Notes: generated by a model not told the origin, from the sequence alone. DNA of 64,000 bases from Anaerolineae bacterium (GCA_013178185.1 JABLXC010000010.1:37874-101873); one strand, 5' to 3'. Shown: positions 18,847-27,242, numbered from the stretch's first letter. A program made the numbers and translations.

Positions 18847-19404
18847 CTATAGAAGGATGTTGCGTTTAGCAAGGGTAACTAAAGAAGTTGCAATTTCCCG
18901 CATTTCTTTGGTCGCGAAGTCAATGGCTTTCTCGGTATGAACTTCTGCAATTTTATTCAGAAGGTATTCCAGCTGCGTTTTGGTGAAGTCTGTAATGATA
19001 TTGATTTGCTGCGACTTTCCAGCGTCAGCTAGAGCCATGTGCACGGATGCCTGAGCGAGGGGATCCAACTTTTGGAAATAGTTTTTGTTTTGGCGCGGCT
19101 TCAGCGGATTGATACCGCCATACAACAGAAATTGTTTTATTTTTTCTAGATCAACATCCTTTCCCTGTTTCGTAGCCTCTGTCTGTATAGAAAGCGAAAG
19201 GCTTTCGAACGCCTTTTCATTTGGTGGTCTATCGTCCTGGAACAGTTTTCGTGCGCCCGCGACCGATAGACGGCTCCATTCCGCGGTGCGGGTAATGCGA
19301 CCGTATTGCCGAACTCCAAGTGCCTCGAAAAGGGCGTCGAGTCGGACTACAAACCCTTTTGAAAAGGCTTTGGTGGATGTTATGTCTTGATTTTGGATAT
19401 CCAT
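18847..19404 (-). CDS. Putative HTH regulator next to the replication gene
   Basis: 185 residues. The N-terminal part (FEALGVRQYGRITRTAEWSR, then LSVAGARKLFQDDRPPNE) looks like a helix-turn-helix of the phage-repressor type; the C-terminal half is helical and may mediate dimerisation. It is divergent from the replication genes, and a 7-bp inverted repeat (19451-19477) lies in the shared promoter region, so it may control replication or itself. The family was not recognised with certainty. Confidence 0.5.
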   Translation of the reverse strand: MDIQNQDITSTKAFSKGFVVRLDALFEALGVRQYGRITRTAEWSRLSVAGARKLFQDDRPPNEKAFESLSLSIQTEATKQGKDVDLEKIKQFLLYGGINPLKPRQNKNYFQKLDPLAQASVHMALADAGKSQQINIITDFTKTQLEYLLNKIAEVHTEKAIDFATKEMREIATSLVTLAKRNILL

Positions 19405-19450
19405 TTGATTTCTTGGCTAATGGTATGCAGGAAGCATTGTATACCGGTTG

Positions 19451-19477
19451 TAAAGTATTTACTATTTGGGTACTTTA
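19451..19477. promoter_or_regulatory. Inverted repeat in divergent rep promoter region
   Basis: TAAAGTA - 13 nt - TACTTTA, perfect 7-bp arms with centres about two helical turns apart. It lies between the divergent HTH gene (start 19404) and the gene starting at 19529. Operator function is inferred from position. Confidence 0.45.
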
Positions 19478-19528
19478 TATAAACCTAATCATTACCGGAA
19501 ATGGATTATTCTACATTGAGGTGCAGGG

Positions 19529-19945
19529 ATGAGCGTACCAGATTCGCACAGGAAGCCATCATATTTGCTGGGTTTTGACGAGGTTACAGGAGCGGACTGT
19601 CGTGTATACGGTTTAATCTGTAGGCGCCGAGGCAGTCAGATAGTCACCAATTTGCCGGCACGCAATGGGGTAACTTCTCTTGTAACCCATGGCTGGGGTG
19701 ATGACAGCCACGCAAGGTGTATGCAGCTTGCCATTGATGTATTGAAGGAGTTTGTTCCTCAGCTGTTTGAGTTACCTGGGGACATCAAGGCGCTCGTAGA
19801 GCTATTCTGCAGCGATATGATTTCGACGATGCCTGGCTTTGGCGGTAGGATCGAAGCTGAATCTATTGAAAGTTGGTTGGAGGCGCAGGAAATTTCATGT
19901 GAGAAAATCAACGAGCTGCGGGATACGGCGGTCGCTACTGTTTAA
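19529..19945 (+). CDS. Hypothetical protein upstream of rep (DUF6166-like)
   Basis: 138 residues. The layout, with a central segment THGWGDDSHARCMQLAIDVLKEF and a C-terminal AESIESWL, resembles small plasmid and ICE proteins of the DUF6166 type, but identity was not established. It has a plausible ribosome site (GGTGCAGGG) before ATG 19529 and is followed after three bases by the replication gene, so the two are co-transcribed. Function unknown. Confidence 0.6.
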   Translation: MSVPDSHRKPSYLLGFDEVTGADCRVYGLICRRRGSQIVTNLPARNGVTSLVTHGWGDDSHARCMQLAIDVLKEFVPQLFELPGDIKALVELFCSDMISTMPGFGGRIEAESIESWLEAQEISCEKINELRDTAVATV

Positions 19946-19948
19946 ATT

Positions 19949-20968
19949 ATGTACATAGGGGTTGAGGGTTCAGCGTTGGACGAAAGCAAAAAAAATGAAA
20001 CCACGGGTGGCCAGCTCGAACTGGTGCTAGAGTCGCTTCTTCCTCCTATTAGACGTGAGAATAGTCGTTATCCTGCGCTCTTTACTCGCGTCCCCCTATT
20101 TACTCCAGTAAAAGATCGGAGCAAAGATAATTCGTTTGATCCTGCAAAGCCTGCGATTTACGAAGCCGATGGATTCAAAATTACACGGATCGGTGAAGGT
20201 CTTTCTGTTTACGATGAGGATACCCTCATCGCTATTTTGCAGCTTGCGGCCGAGAAATCTATAAAAGGCAACCCTTCTGCAATTAACCAAAGGCTTTTAC
20301 CTGTTCCAGATGCCGAGCCATCATTGAAGCCTGCGACCGTAGAGGGCTGGACTGTTGAAGAGGTTTGGATTGGCAACGCCTCACCTTACATGATCAATAC
20401 TTTTCTCGATAGAGGGACTGGTGGGGGGCAGCTGAAACAGTGTCTGGAATCCATTAAACGACTGAGCCGGACCGTTTTGGTGTTGAGTAGCGACCATGTT
20501 AAGCGTGATCGGAACATGATTTTCTTTGAACTTGTGAACGATCATTCCGAGCACGGAAAGGCTTTTGTTAAGATCAATGCAACGATGGTTCATCTGTTGC
20601 GCGATTATGCCGTTATCGACGTCCGAATTAGGAAAGAGCTGACAGACGTCGGCAAGTCATTGCACCGTTTCTTATGTGGATCGGCTCAGGAGTTCGTATA
20701 TAGCTTGGAAGAGCTTCAAAAGCATTTGGGTTACAAGGGCTCCGCTGCGGATTTCAAGCGTGCATTGATTGGACGAAAGTCTACTGATAGTAAGCCTGGA
20801 CTGCCAAATCAGCTGGAAATTCTTAAGGAAAAGGGATGGCTCCTTGATTACCGCATTTCTGGTACCGGGCGCAGTAGCCCAATAGTACTTTGGGGTAAAA
20901 AGGCTCAACCAACCCTGTTTCTTGATCAATCAGGGCAAAATACAACGAAAGTGCTGGCCGCCGAGTGA
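19949..20968 (+). CDS. Plasmid replication initiator, RepA/TrfA-like
   Basis: 339 residues. The pattern of an N-terminal SRYPALFTRVPLFTPVK block, a central winged-helix-like region (VYDEDTLIAILQLA) and a C-terminal block with LTDVGKSLHRFLCGSA, LQKHLGYKGSAADFKRAL and LKEKGWLLDYRISGTGR corresponds to winged-helix plasmid initiators (RepA_C / TrfA type). Such proteins bind origin repeats and load the helicase. Clear iterons were not found beside it, and a 9-bp inverted repeat spans its stop codon. A second, unrelated replication gene lies at 49.6 kb, so this may be one of two replicons. The family call is from pattern memory. Confidence 0.6.
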   Translation: MYIGVEGSALDESKKNETTGGQLELVLESLLPPIRRENSRYPALFTRVPLFTPVKDRSKDNSFDPAKPAIYEADGFKITRIGEGLSVYDEDTLIAILQLAAEKSIKGNPSAINQRLLPVPDAEPSLKPATVEGWTVEEVWIGNASPYMINTFLDRGTGGGQLKQCLESIKRLSRTVLVLSSDHVKRDRNMIFFELVNDHSEHGKAFVKINATMVHLLRDYAVIDVRIRKELTDVGKSLHRFLCGSAQEFVYSLEELQKHLGYKGSAADFKRALIGRKSTDSKPGLPNQLEILKEKGWLLDYRISGTGRSSPIVLWGKKAQPTLFLDQSGQNTTKVLAAE

Positions 20969-20988
20969 ATAATTTTCAGGGCCAGCAC
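20951..20988 (+). terminator. Hairpin spanning the rep stop codon
   Basis: GTGCTGGCC (20951-20959) and GGCCAGCAC (20980-20988) form a perfect 9-bp stem with a 20-nt loop containing the rep stop codon. No T-run follows, so it may be a rho-dependent end, a transcript-stabilising hairpin or part of an origin. The following 21000-21197 is AT-rich and carries no gene. Confidence 0.45.
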
Positions 20989-21321
20989 CTGACGCAGTCG
21001 AATGATCACCCGCATAAAAACGCCTCCTCCGTTCGCTCCCCGGTCGATTTGTTCATAGGTTAATCCCAAAAAAATTCAGATTTTCGCCCATAAAAATTGG
21101 CGATTATCTATGAAAACCAATGAAGTACATTCGAAATCCGTTCCCAGTTTCTTGGTTCAATTTGGCTCTACAATTGGGGACGAAGTTGCAACGTACCTCA
21201 CTGACTAAAATCAATATACTTTCGTGCATTAACGAACCAGTGACTTTTGTTTGGGATTAACCAAAGCTGCCCTGCCTTGCTCATGCAATTCCCCATATCA
21301 GTCGTGATTTGGTCCCGTGGA

Positions 21322-21849
21322 TCACTCGAATCCTGCACGGTGTTCATGATGAAAAACCAGGCGACGCTTAATATCGACGTCCTTGAATACGTCATCACCG
21401 GCGTGCGCCACAGCGATCGCATCGGCGACACTGGCGCAACAACCTCGCCAGCGGACAGCGATCTGATCGCCTTCAGCGGCGCGACCCATAGAATATACTG
21501 TGTACCGCACCCCATCAGGAAAACTCTCAAACCAGCGGCCTCGATACTCAGCAAGATCCACTTCAAATGATTCGTCCGTTCCATCCGCTGGCCACCAGTC
21601 CTCGCTGTAATGACCTTGTTCAAATTCGGGTGGCATGCCTTGCACCCGAAGGTCACGATAATGCGCTTCACGATCCGACCAGGTGTAAGTGCGTATGTAC
21701 GGCCGGCAGAACCAATCTTGCACTTCCAGCGGGTCGCGCTCTTCATGCGCGATCACTTCAAAATCCGGAGGCAATGTGGGGTCGAACGGGATGCCGTCAA
21801 TCAACGCCTGGCTGTGCGGCCGGTGGATATCAAGATATTGCCTAGTCAT
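21322..21849 (-). CDS. Hypothetical protein, downstream gene of a pair
   Basis: 175 residues, not recognised. It is rich in aromatic and acidic residues (EDWW, WFCRPYIRTYTWSDREAHYRD split by motif) and predicted to be a soluble alpha/beta protein. This frame was preferred over an overlapping frame (21198-21746) because its start overlaps the preceding gene by eight bases in operon style and its composition is protein-like. It is convergent-free and divergent from the SRAP gene. Confidence 0.6.
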   Translation of the reverse strand: MTRQYLDIHRPHSQALIDGIPFDPTLPPDFEVIAHEERDPLEVQDWFCRPYIRTYTWSDREAHYRDLRVQGMPPEFEQGHYSEDWWPADGTDESFEVDLAEYRGRWFESFPDGVRYTVYSMGRAAEGDQIAVRWRGCCASVADAIAVAHAGDDVFKDVDIKRRLVFHHEHRAGFE

Positions 21850-22279
21850 TGGAGGTTCCTCCGGTGTTAAGTGGGATTGGTGGCTCTACGTCGCCAGGCA
21901 GCACTGTTAATTCAGCGCCGGCAGGCTCCCAGCTTGCAAGTGGGGGACTGCCTTTGTAGCGCTGCCGGCGCTTCACCTTCAAAAACTTTACCTTCACAAG
22001 CGCGCGAACCTCAATGCTCTCGTCTTCAACGTACCAGGCAAACGGCAGATGCCGTTCCAGCTCGTTCAGCAGCGGCACGTCCAATAGTCGCAATGTGGCA
22101 GCAGCCACGTCTTCTGGTGGCATGACTGGCTCGCCTGGATGCCGGGGCGTTCCGCAGGCGAAACTCCACTTTAGGCGTGGTGGATCGGGTAGCTCGTACC
22201 AGCCCAGGGCCAGATATTCCTTTAGAAGCTCAGGATCTGGTGGAACCGGGATCTCGAAGCGATGTAGGAATTTTGACAT
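21842..22279 (-). CDS. Hypothetical protein, upstream gene of a pair
   Basis: 145 residues from ATG 22279 (MSKFLHRFEIPVPP); an upstream in-frame extension to 22351 lacks support. Soluble, proline-rich, with a central helical segment (AAATLRLLDVPLLNELERHLPFA split) and a basic stretch KVKFLKVKRRQRY. Family not recognised. It is divergent from the SRAP-domain gene at 22377, leaving about 100 bp for both promoters. Confidence 0.6.
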   Translation of the reverse strand: MSKFLHRFEIPVPPDPELLKEYLALGWYELPDPPRLKWSFACGTPRHPGEPVMPPEDVAAATLRLLDVPLLNELERHLPFAWYVEDESIEVRALVKVKFLKVKRRQRYKGSPPLASWEPAGAELTVLPGDVEPPIPLNTGGTSND

Positions 22280-22376
22280 GGCCGGCACCGTTGCTGTATG
22301 TTTATACAGTCTACCCAATGGGTAGGCCCGGTGGCAAATTACCAGAATCAATCCTGTGGGCTGCGGGGATATACCT

Positions 22377-23315
22377 ATGTGCTATTCGGCGAAACTGTGG
22401 GCTGAATACCAAAACCTGACAAAGCACTACGGTGGCGATATCAGTTGGGACGAGTTCCTGCACCTGGCCAAGCAGCGTGAAAGCGGATTAGATCCCGACA
22501 TCGGATTTTCAATCAAGATTTCGGATGAAATGATTGCCGGCTTGATCGCTGAGGGTGGTAGTACCGCTAAAGAACTGGCGCTGTATCAAAGGCGCTGGAA
22601 AGTGTCAGAGCAACGCCAGCTTGAACAAGCGGTGCAAGTTGCGGGCGCTGAGTACCTGGAGGCAGAGGAAAAAGTCAAAGCGAAGCAGACCAAAACCAAT
22701 CAGAAAGCGTTTGATACGAAACAGCGCAAGCTCGCCAAGGCCAAAACGGCATTGGAAAACGCCCGCAAGCCGCCCGGTGACAGTTACCGCATTTATCCAT
22801 TTTTCTGGGCGCCCATCATCATTGAAGAGAACGGCAAGCGCCTGATTGTGCCGGCCCGCTATCGCATCCTGCCACGCACGGGCGTGGAAATTCCCAATGG
22901 CTACAACGTTTTTAACTCCCGCCGCGATTCGCTACTGACCGCGCGCAGCTGGAAGCCCCTTTTCGGCCGCCAGCACGCAATTTTTCCTTTCGCGAATTTC
23001 TTTGAATGGGTAGAGCGTGACGGGAAGAGCGTGGAAATCAAATTCAATCCGGACAGCCACGACTCGGGCATGCACGCGGCTAGCTTATACGAGGTCTACC
23101 AACATCCCGAACTCGGGCAAATCCGCTCATTCTCGATGGTAACGGATGAGCCGCCACCCGAAGTGGCCGCAGCTGGACACGATCGCTGCCCTATTTTTCT
23201 GGCTTACGACAAGATAGATCGATGGCTGCAACCGCAAGGTCAGACATTGCAACAGTTGGATGAATTGCTGGACCACAAAGAACGCGCCTACTACTCGCAC
23301 GCGATTGCGGCCTGA
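22377..23315 (+). CDS. SRAP/HMCES-family DNA-protein crosslink protein (YedK-like)
   Basis: 312 residues from ATG 22377, chosen because the product then starts MCYSAK, placing the catalytic cysteine at position 2 as SRAP proteins require; GGGGAT serves as ribosome site. Active-site elements follow: FNSRRDSL, the FFEW glutamate motif, and a C-terminal TDEPPPEVAAAGHDRCPIFL with the conserved His. SRAP proteins crosslink covalently to abasic sites in single-stranded DNA and protect them, useful during plasmid transfer and replication. Between C2 and the core there is an extra helical, Lys/Gln-rich insertion (about residues 60-130), making it longer than E. coli YedK (222). Confidence 0.85.
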   Translation: MCYSAKLWAEYQNLTKHYGGDISWDEFLHLAKQRESGLDPDIGFSIKISDEMIAGLIAEGGSTAKELALYQRRWKVSEQRQLEQAVQVAGAEYLEAEEKVKAKQTKTNQKAFDTKQRKLAKAKTALENARKPPGDSYRIYPFFWAPIIIEENGKRLIVPARYRILPRTGVEIPNGYNVFNSRRDSLLTARSWKPLFGRQHAIFPFANFFEWVERDGKSVEIKFNPDSHDSGMHAASLYEVYQHPELGQIRSFSMVTDEPPPEVAAAGHDRCPIFLAYDKIDRWLQPQGQTLQQLDELLDHKERAYYSHAIAA

Positions 23316-23380
23316 ATCGAAAGGCAACCGACATCCACGCCCACACCATGTGAATACATTCCGCAAACCATCTTGAATAT

Positions 23381-24080
23381 ATGAATCGGAAATTGCTTTT
23401 GCTTATGTTAATGCTACCCCTGCATGCTTACCCGCATGGTGGTAGCCAGGATGGCAACGGTGGCCACTACAATCGTAAAACCGGCGAATACCATTGCCAT
23501 CATGCAGATTGCATAGAGAAGGGCGCCACAACAGCCAGTGCAGCCGAACAATCAAAAGCGGCGATCAGGGAAGCGCAGCAAGAACACAGACCTTACAGCC
23601 AGGTGTACAACCGCCAGGACTGGCCGCACTGGATCGATGCCGATCACGACTGCCAGGACACCCGCGCCGAGGTGCTGATCGCCTCCAGCCTGACCCCCGT
23701 GCGGTATCGCAACGAAAAGCGCTGTAGCGTGATCGCAGGGCGTTGGACCGACCCCTATTCAGGCAAAACCTGGACGGCCGCCAGCGATCTGGACATAGAC
23801 CCTCGTGCCACTGAAATGGGCGCACACCCATGGCGGTGCCCAGTGGACGAAAACCAAAAAAAGACAGTTCGCCAACGATCCGGCCAACCTGATAGCGGCG
23901 GAAGATAATCTCAATCAGGCCAAAAGTGACAAAGGCCCCTCAGAATGGATGCCACCGAACCATGCTTACCGCTGTGAGTACCTGGAACGGTTTACGGCGG
24001 TGTTGGCGGAGTACCAGCTGCAACCGCAGCCAAGTGAACAACGGACCATGGAGCGGATGGGCGCAGCCTGTCGCCGTTGA
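23381..24080 (+). pseudogene. Frameshifted secreted HNH-type nuclease
   Basis: The first frame (23381-23908) gives a signal peptide, a YHYH-like segment (HGGSQDGNGGHYNRKTGEYH), and the nuclease region HWIDADHDCQDTRAEVLI up to ASDLDID. The family then continues with His and VPL, but here the frame breaks at 23801; the continuation (LVPLKWAHTHGGAQW, QFANDPANLIAAEDNLNQAK, GPSEWMPP) is in the other frame to 24080. Restoring frame needs two extra bases exactly where the catalytic His codon is expected. As sequenced the gene is dead. It would otherwise be an exported nuclease of the DUF1524/HNH type. A sequencing error is possible. Confidence 0.75.
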
Positions 24081-24173
24081 TCTATAATTTATATACTAAT
24101 CAATTACTTATGCTGCATAATCTATCTTATGTTAAATTCATGCTGGCTGATATTTGTGCGGAATGTTGGCACT

Positions 24174-24350
24174 TATTGAGGTCTGGCCGGTAGAAGTGTC
24201 GGGGGCCACCAGTTCACTCCTAAGAATTTGAATTTGAGTGAACTGGTGGCTGCGCACAGCAACAAAGTCTTGGTGAAAAATATTCCATATAATCAATTGC
24301 TTATATGTGAAGTGGCTAAATCCAATATTTTTACCGGCCGGACCTCAAGA
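24174..24350. repeat. Nested inverted-repeat element of about 177 bp
   Basis: About 20-bp imperfect outer inverted repeats (TTGAGGTCTGGCCGGTAGAA at the left, its near-complement at 24329-24349) enclose a perfect 15-bp stem, GCCACCAGTTCACTC (24205-24219) with its complement at 24236-24250, and an AT-rich palindrome at 24286-24307. A short direct repeat (AATCAATTACTTAT / AATCAATTGCTTAT) occurs at about 24098 and 24290. Downstream, 24335-24437 reads as an open frame resembling the C-terminal end of a protein. The whole 24081-24517 stretch may be a miniature element inserted in a decayed gene. Confidence 0.45.
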
Positions 24351-24517
24351 ACGGCTTCAGCGACAGCCAGCACGCTGACATTGCGCTGACGGGTGAAATT
24401 GGCAAGCGGTTAACTTATCAAAGAGCTAATCAAATCTAATAAAGTTAACAAGTTATATACTGAATTGCTCGCATATGACGGACTAGACTAAAAAGAGGAG
24501 GCGTTGCGGCCTAATCA

Positions 24518-24664
24518 CTAGGCTTTAACGATGATCGGAAAGGCTCGCTTACCGCATGCTTTCGCGTACAGCCGCTGGCCGTTCTTCAGGGTAATGTAAG
24601 CCACAAACTTGACAACATACCCTTCTGGAACCGGCAGCTTGAGCTTTTGCTGTTGCATTGCCAT
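24518..24664 (-). CDS. Small hypothetical protein with strong Shine-Dalgarno
   Basis: 48 residues (MAMQQQKLKLPVPEGY ... GKRAFPIIVKA). The start at 24664 is preceded on the minus strand by AAGGAGGTGAT, an almost perfect Shine-Dalgarno, at good spacing, which is the main reason to call it. The style (PVPEGYVVKFVAYITLKNG, YAKACGKRAFPI) matches short conserved proteins seen on proteobacterial plasmids. It is flanked by an 11-bp inverted repeat, GGAGGCGTTGC (24497) and GCAACGCCTCC (24740). Function unknown. Confidence 0.65.
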   Translation of the reverse strand: MAMQQQKLKLPVPEGYVVKFVAYITLKNGQRLYAKACGKRAFPIIVKA

Positions 24665-24770
24665 ACTACATCACCTCCTTATTCGGCATTATTTGCGTGC
24701 TCGCAACACGCATGCCGACTGGGTTGTGGTTAGTGGGGATGCAACGCCTCCTATAGGCTTAGGCCACCTG

Positions 24771-24817
24771 CGGCTCGTATTCGTGATGGTTTCTGAGGCC
24801 CAATCGAATACGAGCCG
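24771..24817. repeat. 13-bp perfect hairpin
   Basis: CGGCTCGTATTCG (24771-24783) and CGAATACGAGCCG (24805-24817) form a perfect stem around a 21-nt loop. It lies between two minus-strand genes (start 24664; end 24903). There is no T-run, so terminator function is uncertain. Confidence 0.5.
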
Positions 24818-24902
24818 TTCGTTTATGCGCCTGGAATGCTGGTGGTAATGGCTCAATCCAGGCTGCAAACCAATCTCACAGGAATCCTCCAAGTTTCATT
24901 AA

Positions 24903-25445
24903 TCACAGCAACTGCCCTTGCTCATCATCTTCTTGGTCAGGCGACGCATCAGGCCCAGGGCCAAGCGCATATGTTCCTTTCCCAACTACGTGCAATTGCC
25001 CGCGCTTCACTAGACGGTAAAGGCGTGCTGTAAGCTGATTGCGCTTGTGTTGAACGTTGAACTTCCGCCAGCAACCAATAAGAATCTCATTGAGATCAAG
25101 TGGTCGGTTGGCAATCCGAAACAGCTCAACGACCTGGGCGTCTTGGATGTCGCCCTCTGATATGCTGATTTCGCTGCGAAACTCCTCGGGAAGTGCATCC
25201 AACTCCAAAGGATTCAATGAGAAAAGGCTTTCAGTATCGGTAGTTTCTGAAACTGAAATAGGCGCAGATGGGGGGTTGGTAAGGTAGTCTTCAAACCAGC
25301 GGACAATCTTCGCAAAACCGTCTGCAGACTCGCCATGCTTTGCCGCAGCGCTCGGGCTCGACTTTTGAAGCTTGCGCATCTGGCGTTCCTGGAAGGACTG
25401 CCTAGACTTGAGAAACTTAAGGTGTTCAGATACAATATCGTTCAT
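24903..25445 (-). CDS. Hypothetical protein with winged-helix-like C-terminus
   Basis: 180 residues. The N-terminal third is charged and helical (coiled-coil-like, SRQSFQERQMRKLQK), the middle is acidic linker, and the C-terminal part (VVELFRIANRPLDLNEI, HKRNQLTARLYRLVKRGQ, LHVVGKGTYAL) looks like a winged helix. It may bind DNA. No family recognised, no adjacent operon partner except the small gene downstream on the same strand. Confidence 0.6.
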   Translation of the reverse strand: MNDIVSEHLKFLKSRQSFQERQMRKLQKSSPSAAAKHGESADGFAKIVRWFEDYLTNPPSAPISVSETTDTESLFSLNPLELDALPEEFRSEISISEGDIQDAQVVELFRIANRPLDLNEILIGCWRKFNVQHKRNQLTARLYRLVKRGQLHVVGKGTYALGPGPDASPDQEDDEQGQLL

Positions 25446-25672
25446 AGAACTCGCGCCCTCGCTGGTTCTTTACGTATATAAATTGACGAGGTGGAGCCAA
25501 CACAGGCCCCTTAAATGTCGGATACAGCCTATAAAGAACGCCACTTCTCATTCAGCCGGGTTGTGGCGTTTTTTATTTTCGATTGCGCAATAATACTTCA
25601 GGCGCGTTATTTGTGCAACAAAAGCGAACGAACAACGCAAAGTTGTACGTGAGGTACAACTGAGGAAAACGA

Positions 25673-25936
25673 ATGGCTCGAAACACGTTGATTTATTTGA
25701 TGTTTTTATTGCAAATGAAAATCAAACCGGCGTTCGAGCGAAAGATTTAGTGAGAGACGCGAATCAAAAAGGACAAAAACACGAAGTCTTCGAGAGATAA
25801 ATTTGAAAATATAGCCAAAGAACTTGGTTGTGATGAGTCGGATGACGCCTTGGACAAGGCGTTCGGTCGAATCAAGCGAGATCAGGTAAGTGACCTACCA
25901 AACGATGAAGAGATAGAAAAAGAGAAGCTCGCCTAG
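25673..25936 (+). pseudogene. Decayed small gene in three frames
   Basis: ATG 25673 has a fair ribosome site (TGAGGA) but its frame ends at once. A second frame reads KHVDLFDVFIANENQTG, VRAKDLVRDANQKGQKHEVFER and stops at 25800; a third continues KSSRDKFENIAKELGCDES, DDALDKAFGRIKRD to a stop at 25936. The C-terminal style (SRDKFxxxAKELGCDES) is common in small plasmid and phage proteins. Two frameshifts would be needed for one gene, so this is probably a remnant. A hairpin with T6 follows at 25926-25953. Confidence 0.4.
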
Positions 25937-25953
25937 TGCGGGCTTTTTTGTGG
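25926..25953 (+). terminator. Rho-independent terminator
   Basis: GCTCGC-CTAGT-GCGGGC stem followed by TTTTTT, overlapping the stop of the decayed gene at 25936. Confidence 0.6.
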
Positions 25954-26004
25954 CGTGAATAAAAGAAAACGGACGTGTAAGTTAAGTATAACATCGCCCA
26001 GTAA

Positions 26005-26024
26005 AAGGCCCCCGAAGGGGCCTT
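26005..26024 (-). terminator. Terminator of the 26056-26370 gene
   Basis: AAGGCCCC-CGAA-GGGGCCTT is a perfect 8-bp stem with a UUCG-type tetraloop on the minus strand, followed there by TTTTAC. It lies 32 bp after the stop of the minus-strand gene. Confidence 0.7.
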
Positions 26025-26055
26025 AACACAATTTTTCATTACAGATTTCATAGCC

Positions 26056-26370
26056 TTAGAGGAAATCGTCCGGACCAAGATCCAGTTCCTTAACCACCCG
26101 AACAATGTGCTTAATCCATTGATGCTCTGGCTTTTGCCCTGATCCTTCGTCATCCGAGCCCTCAGAGCCACCTGTCAGCGCCTGAAACACCCATAACTTA
26201 AACGCCTTCAATCCAAGTCCTTTGACGAACCGCAGCATCTGCACCTTGGCTTCAGACGGCAGTGACTGATCCTGCTCCAGGGCCACTAGGATCTTTTCCA
26301 TCGTTGCCGTCATGGTTGCATAGCCGCTGATATTGGCAGTAATTTGTTTTACGTTTTCTTGATTTAACAT
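26056..26370 (-). CDS. Hypothetical small helical protein
   Basis: 104 residues from ATG 26370 (MLNQENVKQITANISGY); AAGGAA provides a ribosome site, so the longer in-frame version is not used. Mostly helical, with an acidic glycine/serine linker (GGSEGSDDEGSGQ) and a C-terminal helix. No family recognised. Ends in a strong terminator at 26005-26024. Confidence 0.6.
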   Translation of the reverse strand: MLNQENVKQITANISGYATMTATMEKILVALEQDQSLPSEAKVQMLRFVKGLGLKAFKLWVFQALTGGSEGSDDEGSGQKPEHQWIKHIVRVVKELDLGPDDFL

Positions 26371-26659
26371 ATTGTTTTTATTCCTTTTATTAATGTTGTT
26401 GAGTTCCATCACGCGCAATACAAATCGTCCCGCAAAGGCACAGGGGCCGGATAAAGTCGAATCACTATCGAGCTTGGATCAAAAGGAGGGGGATGACGCA
26501 CAAGACACACAAATGATGGGCGGAACAGGAGTTCCTCTGCGCATATTCGCACACTTTACTAGCATAGTCAAGCGAATATTGTCAACATTTAAAAATTTGG
26601 ATTTCCGCCTTCATCATGAGCCTGTCTGCTGGATATCAAAGGTGCCTAAGTACAGGCTA

Positions 26660-27238
26660 TTAAACGCGGAAGGAGCCTTGGATAAAGGTTTTACGTTGCG
26701 CCTTAAGGACGGACTCAATCGGCTTGCCCATCAGTTTGAAATTAGCAATGTCCAAGGGCGCTATTTCAAGCCATCTCGAAGAGTCCTCTTTTTTTAGATC
26801 TTCACGCAATTGCATCAGCAGACGCCCCAAGACGTTTTGCCCTTCCAACCACTCATCGTTATCAGTTAGCTTGGCGCCCCAATAAGCGTCCTTGTTGGAT
26901 AACTCCACAATCGCACGATCCCCTGTTTCCAACAGGAGAGCGCCAAATTCTTCGAAGTGTTGCGCTAATTTAACCTTCAAGCACCAAGCCATGATTTTGG
27001 AACGCACTTGGTTCCAGTCGGAGCGACTATTGGCCCTGTGAGGCTTGCTCTTCATTTTGGCGGTCATAGGACTGAACTGGCTGATAATTTCCTGCTGCAC
27101 TTTGGGCAAATGCGGAAAACGGCATGCCTGGTAAAGAGCCTCAGTTGAGGGCACTAGAACGTTATTGACCTTCAGCGGATAACCGGCAGCCATATTGGAT
27201 AGGCCACCAAAAGCCTCTTTGGTTTTATGAAAAACCAC
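26660..27238 (-). CDS. NADAR-domain protein (YbiA-like ADP-ribose hydrolase family)
   Basis: About 192 residues if started at GTG 27238, five bases after the upstream stop; an upstream frame extension exists but lies inside the neighbour gene. Motifs of NADAR proteins are visible: EAFGGLSNMA near the N-terminus, STEALYQACRFP, DAYWGAKL and NVLGRLLMQLRE. The family includes YbiA-type N-glycosidases and enzymes that remove ADP-ribose from nucleic acid bases, serving as antitoxins. It is the second gene of a pair with a phosphoribosyltransferase-like gene, so it may neutralise or process the product of that enzyme. Confidence 0.85.
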   Translation of the reverse strand: MVFHKTKEAFGGLSNMAAGYPLKVNNVLVPSTEALYQACRFPHLPKVQQEIISQFSPMTAKMKSKPHRANSRSDWNQVRSKIMAWCLKVKLAQHFEEFGALLLETGDRAIVELSNKDAYWGAKLTDNDEWLEGQNVLGRLLMQLREDLKKEDSSRWLEIAPLDIANFKLMGKPIESVLKAQRKTFIQGSFRV

Positions 27239-27242
27239 AACC

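Noticed and set aside
21090..21125. CTATGAAAACCAATG near 21112 as another 18-bp operator
   Set aside because: The left half is similar but the right arm does not complement it; too many mismatches.
21198..21746. 182-residue frame on the minus strand
   Set aside because: It overlaps the 21322-21849 gene almost fully; the latter has operon-style overlap with its neighbour and better composition.
23565..23831. Minus-strand frame within the HNH pseudogene
   Set aside because: Shadow frame with Arg/Ser-rich composition and no start signal.
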